A stretch of 64,000 bases of DNA from Armatimonadota bacterium (GTDB lineage Bacteria > Armatimonadota > Zipacnadia > JAUWAU01): the NCBI GenBank assembly GCA_030601885.1, contig JAUWAU010000009.1:62001-126000 (forward strand), in the 5' to 3' direction. A model generated the notes under the pieces. It worked only from the letters and a program-made list of their open reading frames with translations, searched no databases and had not been told where the DNA came from. Position 1 is the first letter of the stretch. Every line of letters begins with the position of its first letter. This document shows, piece by piece, positions 27,282 to 36,077 of this stretch. The translations under genes and the position numbers were made by a program.

Positions 27282-28403
27282 TCACCGCCTCTTCGTCTCC
27301 AAGTTAATTCGCTTCACGCGGTAGGTGACGGTCTTCTTCTCCTGTGGCTTCAGGTCTACGAGGAATTCGATGGTGCGGGAGTCGGTGTTTTCGTACTCCT
27401 GGCTCTGCGCCTGCATCTCCCAGTAATCGGCGATGTGCTCGATGAGCTTGACCTGGACGGCCTCGTCCTTGTGGTTCTCCAGCTCGATCTTGAACTCCTC
27501 GTCCAGGTCGTACACCACGATGTTGTCGCTGTTGTCGCGGCGGATGTTGACCTGATCGGCGCGGAGCTGCTTGCGCTCCACCTTGATGTCGCGGGCGTTG
27601 CCGATGTACAGCTTCGCCTCTTCGTTGATGGGCAGGAACGGCAGCACGTCCTCGCCGATGAAAGCCAGCTCGCCCTGCGCGTCGCGCTTGAACAGGCGCA
27701 CCTTCCCCGCGTACAGCACCTCGCGCCCGATGCCCGAGGCGGTATTGTTGACCACCACGAAGTGCTGCGCCACGGCGTCGCCGAACTTCCCCTTCTCCCA
27801 CGTGTAGGCTTTCTTCACTTTGAGCGCCGGGATCGAGAGGTACTGCACCTTGAGCGTCTCGTTCAGGTCGAAGGACTTGTCCATGGGTTGGCCGACGCCA
27901 AGCTGGACGCGGGAGTCCTTGAACTTCTCGCCGCTCTCGTTGGTGATCACCGCCGACGCGGTAAACACGAGCGATTGCTCGTTGGCGTCGGTGATGGCGG
28001 TGTACTCGGGCTGCCAGCGGAGGCCGTTGAGGGCGTAGGTGACGCGGAAGCGCACGCCGGCCTCGACGGTGCTGTCAACTTCCCAGACAACGGAGTTCGA
28101 CGAGCCCGGCGGGAAGCCGATGCCCAGGACGCTCACGTCGTCGGCGTTGGTCACGGGCACGAGCTCCAGCGAGCCGCCGTCCACGCCGGCCTTCTGCCAG
28201 CTAAAGGTGATCTTGTTGCGGCCCTTGTCGAGCGGGATGACCCGCTCCTCCTGCACCAGCGCCGCCGGCGGCGTGCCGAGGTAGATGCGCACGCTCTCGC
28301 GGGCCGGGATCGTCACCAGCTCGACGCGGGCGCGGGCGCGTTGTCCAGCTACAAGGCTGAGGGCGAGGAGGATAAAGGCGAGGTGCAGGGATCGGTTTGG
28401 CAT
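27282..28403 (-). CDS. DUF4139 secreted beta-protein, third of a paralogous trio
   Basis: A 373-residue exported protein with a Sec signal peptide (about 1-25). The DUF4139 core reads as beta hairpins with LRWQPEYTAITD, an Asn/Glu-rich middle, and the C-terminal block YDLDEEFKIELENHKDEAVQVKLIEHI. It shares the domain plan of the two upstream genes (28532 and 29847): N-terminal strand pair with VELVTIPARESVRIYLG, wreath of strands, then ENHKDEAVxVKLxEHI. It is the shortest and most diverged of the three. Function unknown; members are envelope or mucoidy-associated proteins. Gap of 128 bases after the second paralog. Confidence 0.85.
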   Translation of the reverse strand: MPNRSLHLAFILLALSLVAGQRARARVELVTIPARESVRIYLGTPPAALVQEERVIPLDKGRNKITFSWQKAGVDGGSLELVPVTNADDVSVLGIGFPPGSSNSVVWEVDSTVEAGVRFRVTYALNGLRWQPEYTAITDANEQSLVFTASAVITNESGEKFKDSRVQLGVGQPMDKSFDLNETLKVQYLSIPALKVKKAYTWEKGKFGDAVAQHFVVVNNTASGIGREVLYAGKVRLFKRDAQGELAFIGEDVLPFLPINEEAKLYIGNARDIKVERKQLRADQVNIRRDNSDNIVVYDLDEEFKIELENHKDEAVQVKLIEHIADYWEMQAQSQEYENTDSRTIEFLVDLKPQEKKTVTYRVKRINLETKRR

Positions 28404-28426
28404 GGCTTGTTGGCCTCCTGAAAAGG

Positions 28427-28525
28427 CAGTGGTCAGTGGTCAGTGCTCAGCAAAGCACTACGGCAAAGGCGGGCGAGCCACAGGTGCTCGCCTACAGTCA
28501 CGGCTCTCGCAGGCTGGCAGCCTGC
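28427..28525. repeat. Tandem 7-mers and two perfect hairpins between DUF4139 paralogs
   Basis: Three tandem 7-mers (CAGTGGT, CAGTGGT, CAGTGCT; 28427-28447) are followed by GGCGAGC (28472-28478) pairing with GCTCGCC (28486-28492), and by GCAGGCT (28509-28515) pairing with AGCCTGC (28519-28525). The back-to-back GC hairpins look like REP/BIME-type dispersed palindromes. They could stabilise or segment the trio mRNA. Confidence 0.6.
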
Positions 28526-28531
28526 GCCACA

Positions 28532-29824
28532 CTAGGCTGGTTCGGCGTTCTTGCCATGGCGCTTTGAGATGCGGAACTCGATGCTCGCGGTCGCCTGGCT
28601 CGCGAGCTTGAGCGGGAACTTGACGGTGTTCTTGTCCACCTTGACGTATTCGGCGTCCGTACTGATAGCCCAGACGCCGTCGATGTGCTCGAAGACCTCG
28701 ATGTCGATCGCTTTCTCGCTCCGGTTGCGCACCTCGACCTTGAAGGTCTCTTCGGTGTCGTAGCCGGACACGCGGTTGTAGCGATCGAAGCTCAGCTCCA
28801 CTTTCTTGTAGTCCATGAGCTTGCGCTCTACCACCACGAGGCTATCGCCACCCACGTCGAGCTCCAGCTCCTCGCCGATGGGTGTGTATGGCATCCGTGT
28901 GGTGGTGATCGGCACGAGGCCCTGGTCCGCGCGCGTGCGGAGCACGTAGGTGGAGCCACGCGCGAGAGGCGTCGTCCCGAGGGTCGAGGGCTCGACGTTG
29001 CGGAAGACGTAGAACTTGCGCGCGCTCCCGCCCCAGCGCGGCGGGTCGTACTTGTGGCGAACCATGACCGGGACATCGGGCCCGGAGATGGCCGCGAATC
29101 GATCGCGCCAGCCGTCCTCGATGTCGTGCCGGCCCTCGATGGTGTAGATGAAGTACTCGCCGATGCGAGCCATGCCGACGGCCGGCGGCGCCGTGAGCTT
29201 GGCCTTTTCTTCGGGCTTCGTCGGTTGCGTGATGAGTTTGCTCAGCGGCATGTAGGCAAGAGGTGGGAGCATTTCGCCCGGCAGCTTGTCGGCGAGCTCT
29301 GCCACCGGCTGCACGAGGTGCAAGTCGCCCACGACGAGCTTGGCCCGAGCGTTCTCGTAGTCCTCGCCGCTGCCGTTGATGAGCTCGATGGCGCCGAAGA
29401 GTTTCAGTTTGCTTTCGTCGTCATTGGCCACCACGCGGTAGTGCGGCTGCCAGGTGATGCCGGCGGTGAAGTAGCTGACCTCCATGAGGTAGTCCCCCGG
29501 CTCGGTGGCCTCGACGGCCCAGACGAGGGTGTTCTCGCGATTGGGGGGGTATGTGGCCTGGCGGATCAGGACCTTGTCCGGCGCCTTGACCGCGCGGATC
29601 TTGATGGACGTTGGATCGATGCGCGTGTCGGCCCAGGTGAACTCGATGGTGTTGAGGCCCTGGTGCAGCCCAATGGTGCGCCGATCGCGAACGATGGTCA
29701 CGTCCTGATTGCCGTAGACGACCAGCTCGACCTCGTCCCGCTCGGGGACCATGGTGAGGTCCACGTCTCCCGCGACGGGGAGCGCGGCGACGACCAGGCC
29801 GAAGGCGATGGCAAGTGATCTCAC
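28532..29824 (-). CDS. DUF4139 secreted beta-protein, second of the trio
   Basis: A 430-residue exported protein, signal peptide about 1-19. Clear paralog of the 540-residue gene just upstream: VDLTMVPERDEVELVVYGNQDVTIVRDRRTI, NTIEFTWADTRIDPTSIKIRAV, TWQPHYRVVANDDESKLKLFGAIELINGSGEDYENA and the C-terminal YDTEETFKVEVRNRSEKAIDIEVFEHIDG each have near-matching counterparts. At the point where the neighbour carries an SLH domain this copy has only a Pro/Lys-rich linker. Twenty-two bases separate the two genes, so they form one transcript. Envelope function inferred only. Confidence 0.85.
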   Translation of the reverse strand: MRSLAIAFGLVVAALPVAGDVDLTMVPERDEVELVVYGNQDVTIVRDRRTIGLHQGLNTIEFTWADTRIDPTSIKIRAVKAPDKVLIRQATYPPNRENTLVWAVEATEPGDYLMEVSYFTAGITWQPHYRVVANDDESKLKLFGAIELINGSGEDYENARAKLVVGDLHLVQPVAELADKLPGEMLPPLAYMPLSKLITQPTKPEEKAKLTAPPAVGMARIGEYFIYTIEGRHDIEDGWRDRFAAISGPDVPVMVRHKYDPPRWGGSARKFYVFRNVEPSTLGTTPLARGSTYVLRTRADQGLVPITTTRMPYTPIGEELELDVGGDSLVVVERKLMDYKKVELSFDRYNRVSGYDTEETFKVEVRNRSEKAIDIEVFEHIDGVWAISTDAEYVKVDKNTVKFPLKLASQATASIEFRISKRHGKNAEPA

Positions 29825-29846
29825 GGGTTCTCTCCTCCCGCTCAGG

Positions 29847-31469
29847 CTATCCCTTCGCGTTCTTGCCGAAGTGCTTGAGCACGTGGAACTTGATGATCCG
29901 CGTCTCGTGCGACGGGATCTCCAGGGCGAACTTGACGGTATTCTTGTCCACCCTCTCGAACGCCGTCTCGCTCGTCAGCTCGTAGTCGCCGTCCTGATGC
30001 TCGTGCAGCTCGATGGCGATGGGTTTCTCGCTCCGGTTGCAGACCTTGATCTGGAAGTCCTCTTCGGTGTCCCAGCCCTTGACGCGGCCGTAGGAGTCGA
30101 AGCTCAGCGCGACCTTCTTGTAGTCCATGCGCTTGCGTTCGGCCAGCACCAAGACATCGAAGCCCACGTCCAACTCCGCTTCTGCCCCCACTGGCGCGTA
30201 GGGCAGGCGCGAGACGATGACGGGAGTGAGCCCTGTGTCCGTACGCGCGCGGAGCACGTAGGCCTCGCCGCTGGCCAGTGGCGCGGCGCCGAGGCCGGAC
30301 GTCCTGTCGTTGGTGACGACATAGAACTTCCGCACGCGGGAGCGGTACAGTGCCGGGTCGAACTTGTGGAGCACGCGGCATGGCAACGCCGCCGCTTCCA
30401 GAGCCGAAAAGCGGACGCGCCAGTCGTCCTTCATCTCGTGCCGGCCGCCGATCTCGTAGATGTAGCTCTGGCCCAAGGCCTCAGATGTGACGGGCGGCGC
30501 CTCCGCGGGGCGCAGGCCGGGTGGCCCACGCGCCCCTGCGAGCCGTCGTCTGGCGTCGAAGTACCCCTCTGCCTCCGCCAGTTCTGCGAGTGGCACACCT
30601 GCGACAGCCACAGGTACGCCCTGGCGCGCAAGCTGCTGTTCGGGGATGCCCATGTAGGCGACATTGTCTGCGACTTCCGGCCCGAACTCCTGGGCGAGGC
30701 GCTCGACGTTTTGACGGAGTTGCGGGTCGAGGCGCATCTGCTGCTTGAGGTCCGTGTTCTGGATGGCCCGCCCAACCGCCTGGCCGAACTCGTAGCGGTT
30801 CATGGCCCGGTCGCCCTTGAAGCTCCCGGCGCCGTAGCCGGCGATGAGGCCGCGGTTGGTCAGCTCCCCGAGGGCCTCGTAGCCCCAATGGTCGAAGGCC
30901 ACCTGCTCCTGCGCTCGCGGCAGCCCGCGGCCGCCGCCGGGAAGCGCCGTGACGTACTTGACATCGCCGCTGACGAGTTGAAGCTGGGCGTTCTCGTAGT
31001 CTTCGCCGCTGTGGTTCTCGATCTCGAAGGCAGCGACGATGCGCAGCTTCGATTCGTCGTCGTTAGCCACTATGCGGTACTGCGGGCGCCAGAAGAGGCC
31101 GTGGGTGAAATAGCTGGCCTCGGTGAGGTAGTCGCCGGCGCGCTCGGCCAGCACATCCCAGAGCAGCGTGTTGGTGCGGTTGGGCGGATACGTTGCCTGG
31201 AGGATGCGCACCTGGTCCGGCCGATCAACCGCTCGGAGCCGCACGCTGTCACGAGTGATCATGGTGTCGGCCCAGGTGAACTCGATGGAGCTTGGGCCTT
31301 TGGCGAGCGGGATGAGACGGCGGTCGCGCACCACCGTCAGATTCACGGCGCTGTAAATCACCAGGTGACACTCCTGGCGCTCGGGCAGCGTGGTGAGGTC
31401 AACGTCGGCGAAGGCGAACGAGGTCGCCAGCAGCGCTGGGAGGATCACGTGGATCAGCCGTGGCATCAT
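29847..31469 (-). CDS. DUF4139 secreted protein with inserted SLH domain, first of the trio
   Basis: A 540-residue exported protein (signal peptide about 1-21). DUF4139 strands run from 22 to about 175 and resume at about 333. Between them (191-236) is an S-layer-homology motif: AFDHWGYEALGELTNRGLIAGYG, then FKGDRAMNRYEFGQAVGRAI, matching the SLH pattern FsDvpxxHWAyxAIxxLxxxGIxxGYxDGxFxGxxxxTRxEFA. SLH modules tether proteins to pyruvylated cell-wall polymers, so this subunit probably anchors the trio to the envelope. First gene of the trio's transcript; divergent from the next secreted protein. Confidence 0.85.
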   Translation of the reverse strand: MMPRLIHVILPALLATSFAFADVDLTTLPERQECHLVIYSAVNLTVVRDRRLIPLAKGPSSIEFTWADTMITRDSVRLRAVDRPDQVRILQATYPPNRTNTLLWDVLAERAGDYLTEASYFTHGLFWRPQYRIVANDDESKLRIVAAFEIENHSGEDYENAQLQLVSGDVKYVTALPGGGRGLPRAQEQVAFDHWGYEALGELTNRGLIAGYGAGSFKGDRAMNRYEFGQAVGRAIQNTDLKQQMRLDPQLRQNVERLAQEFGPEVADNVAYMGIPEQQLARQGVPVAVAGVPLAELAEAEGYFDARRRLAGARGPPGLRPAEAPPVTSEALGQSYIYEIGGRHEMKDDWRVRFSALEAAALPCRVLHKFDPALYRSRVRKFYVVTNDRTSGLGAAPLASGEAYVLRARTDTGLTPVIVSRLPYAPVGAEAELDVGFDVLVLAERKRMDYKKVALSFDSYGRVKGWDTEEDFQIKVCNRSEKPIAIELHEHQDGDYELTSETAFERVDKNTVKFALEIPSHETRIIKFHVLKHFGKNAKG

Positions 31470-31711
31470 GCGGTAGGCTCCCTTCCCTCGGAGCGACGCA
31501 CGTCACTGTTTCGGCGCATCTCAATAGCCAGCCAACCAATCCATTGGACGAGGGAGGGCGGGCTTTGTTCCATCCACACGTAAGGACCCCCGTCTCCTAT
31601 TCTTCGTTGCGTTCTTTCCAAGATCCCCGCAGGGCGACCGGGAGGATGCCGAGAACGTAACGGGCAACAGCATGCCGACAAACGAGATGCCAAGCGACGA
31701 AGGTGAACACA

Positions 31712-34700
31712 ATGCCGTGGCTGGCGATGGCTGTACTGGCAATGACGGCGATGATGGTGCAGGCCGCTCAGGCTGCCGATCCTGAGAAGCTCGCGGCCGA
31801 GAGGGCCTTGCTCGAAAGTCTCCAGATCAAACCCGACCAGCTCAAGCCGCTGATGCTGGACACGACGCTAGTCAAGGGCGGGCGCGGGAGCGCCATCATC
31901 TGCCATGCGGACAATCCGGCGTGGCGGGATGCCGCGGCGATCGTACAGGCCGCCATAGCCGAGGCCACGGGCGTTACGCTGCCGATGCACACGGACGGCC
32001 AGATCAGCTATGAGCAAGCTGACGGTCAAAACGTCATCCTGCTTGGACATCTGGACAACAACCGTCTGGTGGCGAGGCTGTATCATAACTTCTTCGTTTG
32101 TCTCGACGTCGGGTACACGGGGCGCGAGGGGTACGTCATCCGCTCGGTGCACGATCCATTTGGCACCGGGCACAACTACATACTGGTCGGCGGCAGCTAC
32201 CCAGAGGGGACGAGACAGGGTGCACAGGCTTTCGCGGATTTGGTCAGGGACAAGAGTCGGCGAGGAGAGCTGACGGTTGGGCGACTGCTTGAGTTGGAGT
32301 TCGATCCCACTGACCGTTACGAGGAGCCCTACGCTCCGCTGACCGAAGCGCAGCGAGACCAGGCGATCGAGTCCGGTCGCAGGCTCATGTTCAGCCCGGG
32401 GGAGGGGCGCAACGGCATCTCGCGACTCGCCGGCGCCGGTGTGCAATACCATCGCACGGGCGATCCGCTGCAGGCGGAGGTGTTCCGTGGGTTGATTCTC
32501 GCCCTCCTGGAGTACTACGCCACCGACGAGTACATCAACGCGGAGGGGCTGGCCCGCTACGACCGCGACTTCCGCGACTCGTGGACGCACAGAGTTGCCA
32601 TTGCCTGGGACCTGCTGGAAGAGAGCGGCGTATTCTCCGACGAGGAACGCCTGGCGATCACCAATTATATCCTGCGTCTGGCGCTAGAGTGCGTGCTGTA
32701 CCAACGCTGGGATCGGTCCGAGAACCTCGAGAGCTGGTCGCGCAACGAAAACATCGTGCACAATCACAACACCTTCCCGGCCCTCGGGGTGTACTTCGTC
32801 GGCAATTACCTCAAGCGGCACTACCATGTGGATTTCGTCGAGGATTGGCTGACCGTCGCGCATGGCATCTTCAACGGCCAGAAGCACTCCAGTAAGCCAC
32901 TGGAAGATGCCGCATCGTATCAGTGGCTGCCCATCATCCACACGATGGTGTACTCGCTGGCGGAGGGCGACCTGACGTTCTTCGACGAGGGTCACGCGCG
33001 CGCGACCGCCAAGGTCGCACTCATGGTGATGGACAACGCCGGCTACCAGTCCGCCTTTGGCGATCACTCCGCCTACAAGGCCTCTTCGGGCATCGGCACG
33101 ACGCTGCAGAAGATCGCGTGGTACTACAAGGACCCCGCGATCCTCTGGGGCGCGCGCCTGGTCGCCGCGAAGCCGCGGCACCCACTGGGCCAGCCATACT
33201 GCGTTGACTTCGAGCCGAGGCCGCCGGCGCAGCACGTGGGCTTGACGGTCTCGTACCTGCCGAGGCTCTGCTACGACTATGCCGCGCAGAGCTCGCAGTA
33301 CCCGACGCCGCCGAATCTGCCGTGGGAGCAGACCTTCGACAAGCTCGCCTTCCGCGGCGGCCTGGAACGCGAAGACGAGTACATGCTGCTCGACGGCTTC
33401 GGCCGGGGTACGCACATGCACTTCGACGCCAACGCCATCATCCGCTACGCGGCCGGCGGAGAGCCGCTGCTGGTGGACGGTGAATACATCAAGAACGCGC
33501 CGAAGTACCACAGCAGCGTCGTGATCATCCGCGACGGGCAGGCGGAACTGACCCCGGCCGTCACCGGCCTCGGCCGCGCGGATCAGCTCGACACGACATC
33601 CTTCACTCGCACCTACCTGACCAAGTACAACGGCGCCGAGTGGACGCGGGCGATCGTCTGGCGTCGTGGCGACTATTTCCTCATCAGCGATGAGGTGCGC
33701 GCGCTCGTGGGCGGCGACTTCACGCTGCGCTGCTGCTGGAGGCCATGGGGCAATGCGACGCTGGAGGGCGGCAGGCTGACGGTCGAGCACCCGCCGATGC
33801 GCATGGTCATCGAGAACGCCGACGGCGCCAACTGCCGCTTGGAGACGATGAAGCTCTCAGAGCGGCTGCCCATCAGCCGCCTGTCACAGCAGGTCAGCCT
33901 CTCAATGCAGCCCGGCGATGCGTACCGCTTTATCAACTTGCTGCACGCCGAGCCGAGCAACAAGACGCGAGAGTTGGGCCTGCGTCGAGTTGGCGAGGGC
34001 TTGATCGTCGTCGAACGTCCTGAGGGTGCCGATGTGGTGGCCCTCGGCCCCGGCACAGGTGCGATCCCCGGGCTGAGCGCCGAGGCCGAGATGCTGCTGC
34101 TGAGCAGCGACCGCCTGGTGGCTGCAGGCTGCACGCTGCTGGCCGACGAGCGCGACATTCTCAGGTCCTCTACGCCCGTGTCCGTCGAGCTCACACCCGA
34201 GGCTGGCAGCGGCATCATCACGGCCTCCGAAGAGGCGGAGGTCAAGCTCCGCCTCAAGCCGGGTAGCACGTTGACGATCGGCGACTCGCAGACGCGTAGT
34301 GACGAAAGAGGCCTGGCGAGCTTCAGAATCGCAGCCGGCCGACACGTCCTCCGGTTCGATCCATTCGAGATGTGGGCTCCGCTCCGCTCCGCCGCTAGTC
34401 GTGTGGCCAACCTACCCGCGGTCCCAGCCGGGCGGGGACAGAAACGGATCGAGGCGCCACCTCTCGCAGCAGCCTGGCGGCACGCCGGGTTCGAGCCGCC
34501 GACGCAGATCCTGCCGGTAGTGTCCGTGGCATCTTCCGTCGAGCCTTACGGGCGCTATGGCCCGGTTGACAAGCTGTTCAACGGAAGGGCGAGCAGCTCT
34601 ACATACTCGGTGATGTGGCCGGCGGGGGTAACGGCCGCGGTCACTGCTGAGCTGGGTGCCGAGACGATAGTAAGCGCCGTCGTGCTGCGCGAGTGGCACA

Positions 34701-35986
34701 TGCAACCGGTGTGGGACATCGGCGCGCGCCAGCTCGAACTGAGCAGCGACGGCTTCGAGCGGGACATCCGCATTATCGAGGCGCCTTTCGAGAAGACGGG
34801 CACGCAGAGCTGGGGCAGCAACGTCAACACGCTGATGGAGATCCAGGTGGGCCAACGCGCGCGACAGATTCGGCTGACTATCTCCCCGGCCCGCGACGAC
34901 TCACACGTGTACCTCGCCGAAGTGGAGATCCACGGAACGCGCCCTGGGGTCACTCCCGACATTCGGGCCATGGCCACCGGAGACCTCACCGGCGACGGGC
35001 GCGCTGAGGTCGTCGTGGGCAGCGACTCCGGGGCCATCCAGGCGCTCACGGCCGCCGGCAAGCTGCTCTGGGACTGGAAGAGCGACAGTCGGGCGGCGAT
35101 TAACACCCTCGCATGTGCCGATGTGGACGGCGACGGACGGGCAGAGGTGATGTATGGGGGTGATGGCGCGCGGCTCGGTCTCCTGTCGCACGAGGGCACC
35201 GAGTTGTGGCACGCGCGCCCACCGGACTATCGTGGAAAACCGAGCGATGTGATGACCGTGCTGCCTGCCGACGTGGACGGCGACGGCCTGCCCGAGATCA
35301 TCTGCGGGTGCACGACCTGGCAGTATTTCGCCTATGATGCCCGCGGAGAGATGCTGTGGCGCAACGTCATCTACGCTCATTCAGCAACCGTCGGCTGGGC
35401 CGACGACTTCGACGGCGATGGACTGCCGGAGATCGTCGGCGGCAACGCGTACTACAGGCTCAACCTGATAGACGACGATGGCAAGCGCATCTTCCGCGCG
35501 GACCGATTCGGGCCAGAACAGACCGCCGTGTCGTCGGCAGATGTCGATGGTGACGGTCTGCCTGAAATCCTGGTGGGCACGGACGGCGGCGAGGTGCTGT
35601 GCTTCGATGGCGACGGGAAGAGGCTCTGGACGATCAACGTGGGCGACAAGGTAACGCGCATTGTGCCGGTAGATTTAACCGGCGACGGCCAGCCGGAGAT
35701 CGTGTGTGCAGCCGAGAGCGCCAACGTGTTTGCGCTTCGCGCGGACGGCAGCGTCCTGTGGCGGACGCCTCTTCCTGATGGCGTGGGCGACCTGGCCGTC
35801 ATTGAGCGCGAGGGCGGGCTGCTGGTGGCGACGGCCGGTGCCGCGGGCGTCGTGGTGCTCGACGCCGAGGGGAAGCCCATTGCAGTGGGGGCGACGCCGG
35901 ATCGCGCTGAGGCTGTCGTTGTCTGCGAGGGATGCGCCGTCGTCACCACCGACGCGGGAACGGTACACGCCTTCGATCTGCGCTAA
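31712..35986 (+). CDS. Giant secreted lyase-like/discoidin/FG-GAP protein
   Basis: About 1424 residues with a signal peptide ending AQAA. After an N-terminal alpha/beta domain (40-190), residues 200-530 form an alpha/alpha toroid of alginate-lyase type (WSRNENIVHNHNTF, AASYQWLPIIHTMV). From about 555 a heparinase II/III-like beta domain follows (YMLLDGFGRGTHMHFDANAII). A discoidin/F5/8-C-type module lies at about 940-1070, then a FG-GAP-like propeller (1084-1424) with repeated Dx(D/N)GDGxPE calcium loops. This is the build of an extracellular polysaccharide lyase acting on uronate polymers. The ATG at 31712 follows AAGGTG; a GTG at 31703 is an alternative. Confidence 0.72.
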   Translation: MPWLAMAVLAMTAMMVQAAQAADPEKLAAERALLESLQIKPDQLKPLMLDTTLVKGGRGSAIICHADNPAWRDAAAIVQAAIAEATGVTLPMHTDGQISYEQADGQNVILLGHLDNNRLVARLYHNFFVCLDVGYTGREGYVIRSVHDPFGTGHNYILVGGSYPEGTRQGAQAFADLVRDKSRRGELTVGRLLELEFDPTDRYEEPYAPLTEAQRDQAIESGRRLMFSPGEGRNGISRLAGAGVQYHRTGDPLQAEVFRGLILALLEYYATDEYINAEGLARYDRDFRDSWTHRVAIAWDLLEESGVFSDEERLAITNYILRLALECVLYQRWDRSENLESWSRNENIVHNHNTFPALGVYFVGNYLKRHYHVDFVEDWLTVAHGIFNGQKHSSKPLEDAASYQWLPIIHTMVYSLAEGDLTFFDEGHARATAKVALMVMDNAGYQSAFGDHSAYKASSGIGTTLQKIAWYYKDPAILWGARLVAAKPRHPLGQPYCVDFEPRPPAQHVGLTVSYLPRLCYDYAAQSSQYPTPPNLPWEQTFDKLAFRGGLEREDEYMLLDGFGRGTHMHFDANAIIRYAAGGEPLLVDGEYIKNAPKYHSSVVIIRDGQAELTPAVTGLGRADQLDTTSFTRTYLTKYNGAEWTRAIVWRRGDYFLISDEVRALVGGDFTLRCCWRPWGNATLEGGRLTVEHPPMRMVIENADGANCRLETMKLSERLPISRLSQQVSLSMQPGDAYRFINLLHAEPSNKTRELGLRRVGEGLIVVERPEGADVVALGPGTGAIPGLSAEAEMLLLSSDRLVAAGCTLLADERDILRSSTPVSVELTPEAGSGIITASEEAEVKLRLKPGSTLTIGDSQTRSDERGLASFRIAAGRHVLRFDPFEMWAPLRSAASRVANLPAVPAGRGQKRIEAPPLAAAWRHAGFEPPTQILPVVSVASSVEPYGRYGPVDKLFNGRASSSTYSVMWPAGVTAAVTAELGAETIVSAVVLREWHMQPVWDIGARQLELSSDGFERDIRIIEAPFEKTGTQSWGSNVNTLMEIQVGQRARQIRLTISPARDDSHVYLAEVEIHGTRPGVTPDIRAMATGDLTGDGRAEVVVGSDSGAIQALTAAGKLLWDWKSDSRAAINTLACADVDGDGRAEVMYGGDGARLGLLSHEGTELWHARPPDYRGKPSDVMTVLPADVDGDGLPEIICGCTTWQYFAYDARGEMLWRNVIYAHSATVGWADDFDGDGLPEIVGGNAYYRLNLIDDDGKRIFRADRFGPEQTAVSSADVDGDGLPEILVGTDGGEVLCFDGDGKRLWTINVGDKVTRIVPVDLTGDGQPEIVCAAESANVFALRADGSVLWRTPLPDGVGDLAVIEREGGLLVATAGAAGVVVLDAEGKPIAVGATPDRAEAVVVCEGCAVVTTDAGTVHAFDLR

Positions 35987-36003
35987 GAACAGGGAGGGAC
36001 GCG

Positions 36004-36071
36004 ATGCAATATCGGACGCTCGGGCGAACGGGGCTCGAGGTGTCTCTCGTCAGCTACGGGAGTGGCCAGAC
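36004..36071 (+). pseudogene. Truncated 5' stub of an aldo/keto reductase gene
   Basis: An ATG behind AGGGAGGG opens MQYRTLGRTGLEVSLVSYGS, the standard N-terminus of aldo/keto reductases. After about 22 residues the resemblance stops, exactly where the 3' end of a complete, opposite-strand aldo/keto reductase gene begins (36078). The remaining frame runs antisense to that gene. This is the relic of a reductase gene cut by a rearrangement or inversion. The start signals look intact, so a short nonsense peptide may still be translated. Confidence 0.75.
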
Positions 36072-36077
36072 GTCTGG

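Noticed and set aside
28427..28447. Tandem 7-mers as a CRISPR-like array
   Set aside because: Too short, no spacers and no cas genes.
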